From: Xanthomonas floridensis
GTDB taxonomy: Bacteria > Pseudomonadota > Gammaproteobacteria > Xanthomonadales > Xanthomonadaceae
DNA length: 37,754 nt
Direction: 5' to 3'
Assembly (NCBI RefSeq): GCF_001642575.1
Contig: NZ_LXNG01000030.1
Location: 1 to 37,754, forward strand
Shown here: piece by piece, positions 30,127-37,754 of the stretch
How the letters are laid out: each line of letters begins with the position of its first letter
Position numbering within the stretch: the stretch's first letter is position 1
The notes under the pieces: model-generated
What the model saw: the letters and a program-made list of their open reading frames with translations, nothing else
What the model was told of the DNA's origin: nothing
The model's database searches: none
Translations under genes and position numbers: made by a program

Positions 30127-30926
30127 CACACCTGTTTCGCTGTCGTCAGTCGCTGCGCCGCTGATCAGGCGATCTGCGGCGTTGCTGCAGAGGCCCCTTT
30201 GCCCGCCCACCATTGCGAGGGGCGCCGCAAGGCGAAGCAGCTGGTTGATGACTTCTTGAATGGACCAGCTATAGAGCGGCCTATCTGCTGCTTGGCTACA
30301 AGGCCCTTGCTCGCCCACCATCGCCGGACACGCCGCAAGTACGTCCTTGTAGGCTCTTACGCGGCATCCATGCCGCGGAAGGTCCCGCGACGGTGGGCGG
30401 GCAAGCACCAGTCGAGATGGTCGGTGTGCGTGGTTAAGAGCAGTGCGTGATGCTCGCTGCTCGATACCGGTGTGCCGCTCGAAGCCCGACACACGTGCGA
30501 CGACCGACGTTTCACGCGACTACCAACCAACTTCCTGGTGCGGTGTCCTTACCAGTTGCGGGACCCTTGCCGGCATGGATGCCGCCAAGGAGCCTCCATG
30601 GACGGATTCACGGCGTGTCCCGCAAGTGGTGAGGGCACCGCGCACTCGACTCAGCAGGCTTCCGGCATAAGCACTTGGGTGCATCTACAACAACGCGACG
30701 ACTCGAAATCGCTTGTCTTGAAGTGGAGACAACGCTGCGACACGAAACTCCGGGTGTCTTGCAATAGCGCGGCCCAGAAACATCGAAAAAGCGCTGAATC
30801 GCCATCGTCCCGACGTTAGGACTTCCCAGGTTCACCTGGTGATCCCGGCCACACCTATAGCGCGGTCATCATCACGCAATGCAAGCGCAGCAGTCTTTGT
30901 GGACCCTCCCCGCTTGTTGGATTGCA
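30127..30926. other. 800-base repeat-rich gap before the TonB receptor
   Basis: The gap holds a nested hairpin (30307-30405) and a longer inverted repeat (30323-30391 with 30557-30623). Open frames here have no conserved features. The receptor promoter must lie in 30630-30920, where the sequence is less GC-rich. Confidence 0.6.
30323..30623. repeat. intergenic inverted repeat, ~67-bp arms
   Basis: Arm A (30323-30391) contains GGCATCCATGCCGCGGAAGG and arm B (30557-30623) contains its near reverse complement GCCGGCATGGATGCCGCC. A second nested pair (CTTGCTCGCCCACCATCGC at 30307-30325 and GCGACGGTGGGCGGGCAAG at 30387-30405) overlaps arm A. Such elements are common in xanthomonad gaps. Confidence 0.75.
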
Positions 30927-33338
30927 ATGGATTCGACGTCCTCCTCGCGCGTGCACCGTCCGGCCACGCTCGCCTTGTTGCTGGTTCCGCTCACCCTGCC
31001 CGCTTACGCGCAACAAGTCCCTGATGGCGCAGCGTCTGGCCCGGCTGCGGCCGAACCGGGCAGCGCTGGCGAGCAGGTGTCCACGTTGGATCAGGTGCAG
31101 GTGGTCGGCCAGGCGATGACGTATTCCAAGACCAACGTCAGCAAGGAAATGCTGGACCGCCAGTTCGTGCTCGGCAGCGTCAACGATGCACTCAACGAAC
31201 TGCCCGGCGTGGTGGTCACCGAAGCCGATGCGTTCGGCTCGTCGGATTGGGGCACGCAGATCAGCATGCGTGGATTTGTCAGCAACCGCGATACCCAGCA
31301 GATCGGCACTACCGTCGATGGCGTGCCCAACGGTGGCTCGGCCTACGGCGGCGGCTCCAAGGCCAACCGCTTCATCGACATGCCGGACCTGGAAACGGTG
31401 GAAGTGAGCCAGGGCACCGCCGATATCGCCTCGCGCTCGAACGAAGCGTTGGGCGGCACACTGAATTACCTCACCGGCGAGCCGCTGGAAGAACAGCGTG
31501 TGCGTGTGATCGGCGGCATCGGCGACAACCAGGCACGCAAGTATTACGCGCGCTACGACACCGGCCTGTTGGGTGGCAATACGCGCGCCTGGATCAGCGG
31601 CTCGTCGGCGCGCAACGACGACTGGATCGACGGCAGCGGCCACACCAGACGTGATCATTTGGCCAGCAAGTTCGTCAGTGCGTTGAACAAGTGGACGCTC
31701 AGCGGCTACGCGTCCTACGACGATGCAGACGAATCCGAATACACCAGCGTGACGCCAGAACAGTTCGCGCGCGATCCGGAACACGACCTGCTGACCGGCA
31801 CGCTCACCGGCATTCCCTACCTGGATCAAAACTATCGCTCAGGCTCGCGCGCGCTGCGCAAGAACACGTTCGGCTACCTGCGTGGCGCCTTCGATGGCGG
31901 CAATGGCTTCAAGACCACGCTGACCGGCTACGCGCACCGCATGCAAGGACGCGGCGACTGGATTCCGCCCTATCTGGTGGACGTCACCAACGATGGTGCA
32001 GGCGCGCCGGAATCCGAAGCGCGCGGCGGCAACACCGTGTATGCCGGCATTGACCTGGGCAAGCTGTATTACCTGACCCCGGCCGGCGCAGCCGCGACCA
32101 TGCTGGCCGGCTGCGCCGGCAGCGATGCGGTACCGGCCGAATCCAATCCAGCCTGCTATCCGGCAGGTTCGATACCGGTGCAGTCGTATCGCCACAGCCA
32201 CTACGACAACCACCGCGCCGGTGCCATGGCCGATGTGGAATGGCGCCACGACCTGGGCCCGATCGACAACACCGTGCGCGCCGGTGCCTGGCTGGAGCGC
32301 TATGACCGCAGCGTCACCCGCGACTGGCATCGCCTGCTCAACGTCGGCACCAATATCGCCTTCGACCATCAGCCGTACTGGGTGCAATTCAAGGATGAAT
32401 ACCAGACCGACGAGCAGATGTATTACGTGGAAGACGTGATGCGGTACGGCGCCTTCGCCTGGCGCGTGGGCGTGAAGCAGTTCTTTCTCGACCAGACCCG
32501 CGACCGCCGCATCGGCGATGCGCAGCACGTCGAATCGGATGCGCATTCGGACCCGCTGCTGTCTGCCGGCCTGACCTGGACCACCCCGGTGCAGGGCCTG
32601 GAAGCCTTTGCCGGTTACTCGCAGAATTTTGCCGCGATTCCGTCCGGCGTTCTGGGCGAAACCGACCCGGTCGCCTTGAGCCGGGTGAAGCCGGAAACCG
32701 CCGACAACATCGAGCTGGGCCTGCGCATCAGCCGCTGGCCGTTGACCGGCAGCATCACCCTGTACGACATCCGCTTCGACAACCGCATCGTGTATGTGCC
32801 GGCCAACTTCGTCACCGGCATCGACTACCTCGGCGAAACCGACGGCGTGTACGAGAACTTCGGCGGCGTGCATGCACGCGGCGTGGAAGCGGCACTGGGC
32901 TATGGCTGGGACAACGGCTGGCGCATCAATGGCGCCTACACCTACAACAAGGCCGACTATCTGGGCAGTGGCGATGCGGCGCGCGATACCGCGCTGGAGA
33001 TCACCCCAGGTGCGCAGGTGATCGGCCAACCGCGCAACACGCTGGTGGTCTCGGCCGACTGGCGCGGGCAGGCCTGGCGCTTCGGTGTGTCCGGTCGTTA
33101 TCTGGGCAAGCGCTACCTGGATGCCTCCAACCGCGCCGCACTCGATGGCGTGACCACCTTCAATGCGAATCTGGGCGTGGAGCTGTCGCAGATGTCGTCG
33201 CAGCTCAAGGGGCTGCAACTGGCGCTCAACGTCAGCAACCTCACCGACAAACGCTACCTGGAAGGTGTGGACGGCAGCGACAGCGCGTTTATCGCTGCGC
33301 CGCGCACGGTGGGGCTGACGGTGACGCTGGATCTGTGA
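30927..33338 (+). CDS. TonB-dependent outer membrane receptor
   Basis: The chosen start (ATG 30927) gives a normal signal peptide ending PAYAQQ near residue 28; an ATG at 30879 adds 16 residues with no clear purpose. The 803-residue protein shows the LDQVQVVGQA segment typical before the plug, a plug with LGSVNDALNELPGV, ISMRGFV and GGTLNYL (about 65-190), then a beta barrel ending in the aromatic-terminated VGLTVTLDL. It belongs to the FecA/siderophore-like group; the ligand cannot be read from the sequence. The next plus-strand gene is a phospholipase C, so phosphate- or choline-related uptake is possible. Confidence 0.92.
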   Translation: MDSTSSSRVHRPATLALLLVPLTLPAYAQQVPDGAASGPAAAEPGSAGEQVSTLDQVQVVGQAMTYSKTNVSKEMLDRQFVLGSVNDALNELPGVVVTEADAFGSSDWGTQISMRGFVSNRDTQQIGTTVDGVPNGGSAYGGGSKANRFIDMPDLETVEVSQGTADIASRSNEALGGTLNYLTGEPLEEQRVRVIGGIGDNQARKYYARYDTGLLGGNTRAWISGSSARNDDWIDGSGHTRRDHLASKFVSALNKWTLSGYASYDDADESEYTSVTPEQFARDPEHDLLTGTLTGIPYLDQNYRSGSRALRKNTFGYLRGAFDGGNGFKTTLTGYAHRMQGRGDWIPPYLVDVTNDGAGAPESEARGGNTVYAGIDLGKLYYLTPAGAAATMLAGCAGSDAVPAESNPACYPAGSIPVQSYRHSHYDNHRAGAMADVEWRHDLGPIDNTVRAGAWLERYDRSVTRDWHRLLNVGTNIAFDHQPYWVQFKDEYQTDEQMYYVEDVMRYGAFAWRVGVKQFFLDQTRDRRIGDAQHVESDAHSDPLLSAGLTWTTPVQGLEAFAGYSQNFAAIPSGVLGETDPVALSRVKPETADNIELGLRISRWPLTGSITLYDIRFDNRIVYVPANFVTGIDYLGETDGVYENFGGVHARGVEAALGYGWDNGWRINGAYTYNKADYLGSGDAARDTALEITPGAQVIGQPRNTLVVSADWRGQAWRFGVSGRYLGKRYLDASNRAALDGVTTFNANLGVELSQMSSQLKGLQLALNVSNLTDKRYLEGVDGSDSAFIAAPRTVGLTVTLDL

Positions 33339-33375
33339 CGGCAACCTGCCATGCTTACGTGCACGCCGAGACTGT

Positions 33376-34215
33376 CTCCCTCTTCCGCCTGCGGGAGAGG
33401 GCTGGGGTGAGGGCAACAGCGCCCCCCATCCGCCCTTCGGGCACCTTCCCCCGCAGGCGGGGGAAGGGACTCGACGGGTTCGGCCAGTCACGCAGGATGC
33501 GGGAAAATCCCGCAGCATCCCGCTCCCTCTCCCGCCTGCGGGAGAGGGCTGGGGTGAGGGCACAGCGCCCCCATCCGCCCTTCGGGCACCTTCCCCCACA
33601 GGCGGGGGAAGGGACTCGGAGGGGGTTCGACCAGTCACGCAGGATGCGGGGAAATCCCGCAGCATCCCGCCACCTCTCCCGCCTGCGGGAGAGGGCTGGG
33701 GTAAGGGCACAGCGCCCCCCCATCCGCCCTTCGGGCACCTTCCCCCGCAGGCGGGGGAAGGGAGTCGACGGGTTCGGCAAGTCACGCAGGATGCGGGAAA
33801 ATCCCCAGCAACCCGCTCCCTCTCCCGCCTGCGGGAGAGGGCTGGGGTGAGGGCAACAGCGCCCCCATCCGCCCTTCGGGCACCTTCCCCCGCAGGCGGG
33901 GGAAGGGACTCGACGGGTTCGGCCGGTCACGCAGGATGCGGGAAAATCCCCAGCAACCCGCTCCCTCTCCCGCCTGCGGGAGAGGGCTGGGGTGAGGGCA
34001 CAGCGCCCCCATCCGCCCTTCGGGCACCTTCCCCCGCAGGCGGGGGAAGGGAGTTGGAGGGGGTTCAGCCAGTTACGCAAGATGCGGGAAAATCCCCAGC
34101 ATCCCGCCCCCTCTCCCGCCTGCGGGAGAGGGCTGGGGTGAGGGCACAGCGCCCGCATCCGCCCTTCGGGCACCTTCCCCCGCAGGCGGGGGAAGGGAGT
34201 TGGAGGGGTTCAGCC
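33376..34215. repeat. six tandem ~146-bp structured repeats (REP/BIME-like)
   Basis: Units begin at 33376, 33523, 33670, 33816, 33961 and 34107 (145-147 bp apart); the last is shorter. Each has a 22-bp near-perfect palindrome CCTCTCCCGCCTGCGGGAGA (first 20 bases), the GGGGTGAGGGC motif, a CUUCGG-type hairpin GCCCTTCGGGC and a second palindrome CCTTCCCCCGCAGGCGGGGG (first 20 bases). The array fills the gap between the receptor stop and the phospholipase start. Confidence 0.93.
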
Positions 34216-34231
34216 ATTCAGAGGTGACACG

Positions 34232-36379
34232 ATGATCGACCTGCCCCGCCGCCGTTTGCTGCAAGCCGGCCTGACCAGCGGCGCGGCCGCCCTGCTCCCC
34301 AGCATCGCGCGTGCCGCGTCCATCGCCCCGGACCGCCGCAGCGGCACGCTGGAGGATTTGCAGCATGTGGTGATCCTGATGCAGGAAAATCGCGCGTTCG
34401 ATCATTACTTCGGTGCGCTGCCCGGCGTGCGCGGGTTCGGCGATCGCTTTCCGATCCCGGCCCCGCCGCTGCCGGGTGCGACATCGCGCACGGTGTGGCT
34501 GCAGCCCAGCGAAGACGGCATGCAATGGCTCACCCCATTCGCACTGGACACGGCCGCGCAATTCGGCTTCATGCGCGTCAAGGGCACGCCGCATAGCTGG
34601 CCGGATGCGCAGCAGGCCTGGGACCATGGCCGGCTAGGGCACTGGGCGGCAGCCAAGCACAATCATGCGCTGGGCTACTACGGGCGTGTGGATATTCCCT
34701 TCCAGTACGCGCTTGCCGATGCATTCACCATCTGCGATGCGTACCACGCCTCGATCCAGACCGGCACCAATTCCAATCGCGTATTCCTGTGGACCGGCGG
34801 CAACGATCCGCAGGCGCGTCATGGCGGGCCGGTGATCGGCAACTCGCACGACAATTTTCCGGAACTGGGCGGTTTTGCCGAGCCGTATCGCTGGACCACC
34901 TATGTGGAACAGCTGCAGCGCGCAGGCGTGTCCTGGCAGATCTACCAGGACATGGCAGACAACTTCACCGACAACCCGCTGGCCGGGTTCGAGGCGTTTC
35001 GGCAGGCCTACCGCAATGCGCCTGGCCACGATGCGCAGCTGCGCACGCAGGGCATCAGCACGCGGGGGGTAGAGCAGCTGCGCGCGGACGTGGTGGCCGG
35101 CCGGTTGCCGTCGGTGAGTTTCGTCATTGCCGATGCGGCCGGGAGCGAACATCCGGACCCGTCCAGTCCAGCGCAAGGCGCGGCCTACACTGCGCGCGTG
35201 CTGGATGCGCTCACCGCCGATCCACAGGTGTGGAGCCGCACGGCATTGCTGCTGATGTTCGATGAGAACGACGGCTTCTTCGATCACATACCACCGCCTG
35301 CGCCGCCATCGCCGGACCCGCGCGCCGCCGGCGGGTTTGCCGGCGCTTCCAGCATCGCCATCGACGACGACTACCATCGCCAGCCTGCACCGGGCGAGCA
35401 GAAAGTGGATCTGCCCGAACTGCGCGGCCGCCCCTACGGGCTTGGTCCGCGCGTGCCGCTGTATGTCATTTCGCCGTGGAGCCGTGGCGGCTGGGTGGAT
35501 TCGCAGGTGTACGACCACACCTCGGTGCTACGCCTGCTGGAACGGCGGTTTGGCGTGCAGGCACCGGAGATCACACCATGGCGGCGTGCGGTGTGTGGCG
35601 ACCTGACCGCGGCGTTCGATTTCCGCAATGCCGATGCGCGCCCATTCGTCGCAGCGCTGCCCGATGTGGGCGATGCGGCAATGCGTGCAGCGGCCCTGCG
35701 CGAGCACACGCTGCCGCCGCTGCCGGCCACCTTGCAGCCGCCCGCACAACCGTTCGGCGTACGCCGTTCGCGCGCCGTGCCCTATCGCCCGCGGATGCAA
35801 CTGGCCTATCTGCCCGAGCGTGGTGAGGTGCGGCTACGCATGACCAACAGCGGCGCGGCGGCGGTGCTGCATGTCTACGACCGCTACGACCTGGCGGCGA
35901 TCCCGCGCCGCTACACGGTGGGCAACGGCGCCACGCTGGACGGCGACTGGACCACCTACGATGGCCGCTACGATCTGTGGCTGATCGGCCCCAACGGATT
36001 CCATCGTCACTACCGTGGCGACCTGAGCGCTGCATTGCTGCTGGCCGACATCACCCAGGCAGCGGATGACCCGGCAGCGCTGTCGTTGTCGCTGCACAAC
36101 GCCGCCACCATGCCGCTCCAGATCGCGCTGCAACCGGCCGCCTATGCGCAGGCGCAACCACGCGAGCAATTGCAGCTCGCGGGCGGCCAGACATGGCAAC
36201 GCAGCTGGAAGGCCGCACCCAGCGGCGGCTGGTACGACCTGTGGATCGAACACGACGGCGCAAGCCAACGCCTGGCCGGGCGCATCGAGACCGGTGCAGA
36301 CAGCGTCAGCGACCCCGCCATGGGTGGGCCGGCGCGGCTGCAGCAGGACCGGCCCGTGGTGATCGGCGAGCTGGGCTGA
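34232..36379 (+). CDS. phosphocholine-specific phospholipase C, Tat-exported
   Basis: The enzyme cleaves phosphatidylcholine or sphingomyelin to release phosphocholine. The 715 residues begin with a Tat signal (PRRRLLQAGL) ending in a SIARA-type site near residue 28. The phosphoesterase domain has the metal/catalytic segments VVILMQENRAFDHYFG, TGTNSNRVFLWTGG and FDENDGFFDHIPPP, and the C-terminal part carries two beta-rich DUF756-type domains (ending RLAGRIETG). Length is normal for the non-hemolytic PlcN type. The ATG has AGAGGTG upstream. Such enzymes are often induced by phosphate starvation, but no Pho box was recognised. It follows the repeat array. Confidence 0.93.
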   Translation: MIDLPRRRLLQAGLTSGAAALLPSIARAASIAPDRRSGTLEDLQHVVILMQENRAFDHYFGALPGVRGFGDRFPIPAPPLPGATSRTVWLQPSEDGMQWLTPFALDTAAQFGFMRVKGTPHSWPDAQQAWDHGRLGHWAAAKHNHALGYYGRVDIPFQYALADAFTICDAYHASIQTGTNSNRVFLWTGGNDPQARHGGPVIGNSHDNFPELGGFAEPYRWTTYVEQLQRAGVSWQIYQDMADNFTDNPLAGFEAFRQAYRNAPGHDAQLRTQGISTRGVEQLRADVVAGRLPSVSFVIADAAGSEHPDPSSPAQGAAYTARVLDALTADPQVWSRTALLLMFDENDGFFDHIPPPAPPSPDPRAAGGFAGASSIAIDDDYHRQPAPGEQKVDLPELRGRPYGLGPRVPLYVISPWSRGGWVDSQVYDHTSVLRLLERRFGVQAPEITPWRRAVCGDLTAAFDFRNADARPFVAALPDVGDAAMRAAALREHTLPPLPATLQPPAQPFGVRRSRAVPYRPRMQLAYLPERGEVRLRMTNSGAAAVLHVYDRYDLAAIPRRYTVGNGATLDGDWTTYDGRYDLWLIGPNGFHRHYRGDLSAALLLADITQAADDPAALSLSLHNAATMPLQIALQPAAYAQAQPREQLQLAGGQTWQRSWKAAPSGGWYDLWIEHDGASQRLAGRIETGADSVSDPAMGGPARLQQDRPVVIGELG

Positions 36380-36601
36380 CAAGGCGGCAGCGGCCCGGGT
36401 TCCAACCCGCATGCTGCAGGCGCTGCGGGCTCGCGACGCAGTAATCTGCATACCTGAACCATACGCAGACAATACCCTCTGCCTATTTTCAGTCAGAGTT
36501 GATCAGAGTCTCGCTGCCGCGTGGCTAAAATGACGCAGGCGCGGTCCAGAATGACAGTGCAACCTGGCTCCCAGATCATTATCCAATGGAGGGATATCCA
36601 A

Positions 36602-37066
36602 ATGAACGTTTGCTTGGCCAAAGTCTTGCAACTTGGCATCGCCACAGCCCTGTTGTGTTCGCTGAGTGGCAGTGTCTTCGCTCAAGGAGACATGGCGCAA
36701 GAACATTTAACCTCGAGCCAAAAAGCGCAGCTGGAGTCGGATTTGACTCGCCTGGTGCAAGACGTCATACGCGAAAACAGTCTTCAGCTCGGCTCTGCAA
36801 AGGATCCAAAATTCAAGCTGATTTACGATCAACTCAATGATGCGATCATCATCGATTTCGAAAAGGCTGCGGTTCCGAAGGAACATACGCCAACTTTCGA
36901 CGAAGACCTGCAACTCATCTTTCAAACGGTCAGCGATATCGTGGCTGACTCTGTGCCCTTACTAGAAATTAAATTCCTCTTCGGTGGCTTTGATATTTAT
37001 CATTACTTCCCCGAAGATCGCATTCCCGTTGAAAATCCGGGCAAAGGCGCAACTGCTTGGCTTTGA
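36602..37066 (+). CDS. small secreted protein, unknown function
   Basis: The start chosen is ATG 36602, with GGAGGG at 36588-36593 about 8 bases upstream, better than an upstream in-frame ATG at 36521. The 154 residues have a signal peptide ending VFAQ near residue 27. The mature part is acidic and helical (LTRLVQDVIRENSLQLG), followed by a hydrophobic segment IKFLFGGFDIYHYFPEDR near the C terminus. Its DNA is AT-richer than neighbouring genes, which suggests later acquisition. No family is recognised. It is separated from the phospholipase by 222 bases and from the esterase by 39. Confidence 0.7.
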   Translation: MNVCLAKVLQLGIATALLCSLSGSVFAQGDMAQEHLTSSQKAQLESDLTRLVQDVIRENSLQLGSAKDPKFKLIYDQLNDAIIIDFEKAAVPKEHTPTFDEDLQLIFQTVSDIVADSVPLLEIKFLFGGFDIYHYFPEDRIPVENPGKGATAWL

Positions 37067-37105
37067 CGCTGCATCAAGGCTGGCAAAACCTAGACTGGGC
37101 CATGG

Positions 37106-37648
37106 CTAGTCCAGGCGCGCATCGGCCGCATCCAGCATGCCGATCGTCCCCAACCAGGTTTCCACCAGATGCGGCCACTGCGCGATCGGCAGGGCGCCCG
37201 CGCGCAGACCGAACGCGTGCCCGCCTTCGGCGTAGAGATGCATTTCTGCCGGTACGCCAGCCTGCTTGAGCGCCACGTAGTAGGCCAGCGACTGACTGAC
37301 GCCATCCACCGCATCGTCCTCGGCCTGCAGCAAGAAGGTCGGCGGCGTTTGCGCGGTGACGGTGATGTCTGGCCGCAGCGATAACTGGGTTGGATCGCGT
37401 GTAGCGCTGTCTTCATCCTCGTGCGCCCACAGGTGGCCCGGATAGACCGCGATGGCAAAGTCCGGCCGGCAACTCTGAGTATCGGACGCGTCCACCGCCT
37501 GATAGGTGCGCGTTGCAAAGTGCGTACTGACCGCCGCCACCAGATGACCGCCAGCAGAAAAACCGAGCACACCGATCTTGTGCGGGTCGACGCCCCACTG
37601 GCTGGCTTGTGCGCGCACCAACCCTAGGGATGGTCTGATCAACGCCAT
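37106..37648 (-). pseudogene. alpha/beta hydrolase (esterase), 5' truncated
   Basis: The frame encodes the C-terminal part of a BD-FAE/aes-like esterase. GFSAGGH carries the nucleophile Ser31, AEDDAVDGVSQSLAYY the Asp, and EGGHAFGLR the His. The start MALIRPSLG lies at 37648 but the first nine residues are not esterase-like. Homologous sequence begins at GLVRAQASQWGVDP, immediately after a CCCTAGGG (around 37624). The upstream DNA, continuing to the window end, has no esterase sequence. The gene has therefore lost its N-terminal third, most likely to an IS insertion at a CTAG target. If expressed it would lack the oxyanion loop. Confidence 0.75.
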
Positions 37649-37754
37649 CGGAGGATGAGGTAAGCCGCATCGGTCGCGCCAATGACGCTCAGGCCTGCGG
37701 TTTTTGGCCGTTTCCGGCGCATGTGCGCGGTGTTGCCCCTGCTACAGGCACACC
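37625..37754. mobile_element. possible insertion-sequence end
   Basis: The last 130 bases begin at the CTAG junction within the esterase gene and differ from it. TGGTCTGATCAACGCCATCG follows the junction, the kind of sequence seen at IS5-type ends, but no transposase frame is visible before the window ends and the other terminus is absent. Confidence 0.4.

Noticed and set aside
31839..33785. Minus-strand 648-residue frame opposite the TonB receptor
   Set aside because: Antisense frame created by high GC codon bias; the plus strand encodes a clear receptor.
33355..34173. Minus-strand 272-residue frame with repeated PSPACGGRCPKGGWG segments
   Set aside because: It is the translation of the 146-bp structured repeats; the repetition follows DNA palindromes, not protein conservation.
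33376..34215. CRISPR array
   Set aside because: Units are 146 bp with near-identical sequence throughout; there are no unique spacers and no cas genes.
36380..36601. Promoter TTGATC/TAAAAT before the small secreted protein
   Set aside because: Spacing is about 21 bases, beyond the usual 16-18, so it was not listed.

Overview
The window reads as chromosomal DNA of a xanthomonad, most likely Xanthomonas. Support comes from high GC coding DNA, the order queC-queE-cpoB-pal-tolB-tolA-tolR-tolQ-ybgC-ruvB with kup, ruvA, ruvC, yebC and aspS close by, a xanthomonad-type YebC N terminus, and several dispersed intergenic repeat families. The assignment rests on remembered gene order and protein style, not on a search.

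Bases 1 to about 8050 look like an accessory island ending next to a tRNA-Lys gene. It starts with the 3' end of an IS481-type transposase. Next come an Imm11/DUF1629-like putative immunity gene, a 1322-residue protein with an N-terminal AHH nuclease domain and a long Gln/Ala-rich region, a coiled-coil membrane protein and a small two-helix membrane protein. After these lie a decayed phage-type DNA methylase on the minus strand, a very hairpin-rich leader that precedes two small overlapping genes, a perfect 28-bp palindrome, and the tRNA. No integrase is visible, so the island is a remnant or extends beyond the window.

Bases 8.1 to 26.1 kb are core genome, all on the minus strand. queC and queE make the queuosine precursor. 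The Tol-Pal envelope system (ybgC, tolQ, tolR, tolA, tolB, pal, cpoB) sits downstream of ruvB. Upstream are a tandem SUKH-domain gene two bases after kup, then ruvA, ruvC, yebC, an alpha/beta hydrolase, a GNAT acetyltransferase and aspS. A GGGAATC-type short repeat recurs in the gaps, forms inverted arms on both sides of ruvC, and has become the coding start of ybgC.

Bases 26.2 to 37.75 kb are more accessory: a DUF3011 secreted protein, a lipoprotein gene whose 3' end is tandemly duplicated, an FmdB-type zinc ribbon protein, an MFS transporter, an 800-bp gap with a long inverted repeat, a TonB-dependent receptor, six tandem copies of a 146-bp structured repeat, a Tat-exported phosphocholine-type phospholipase C, a small secreted protein of unknown function, and an esterase whose 5' end is cut off at a CTAG junction, probably by an insertion sequence.

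The two most interesting items are the toxin-like module at 475-6220, whose AT-richer immunity and nuclease portion is joined to a GC-rich delivery-like body, and the leader at 7026-7243, in which one strand segment can pair either upstream or into a terminator-like hairpin.
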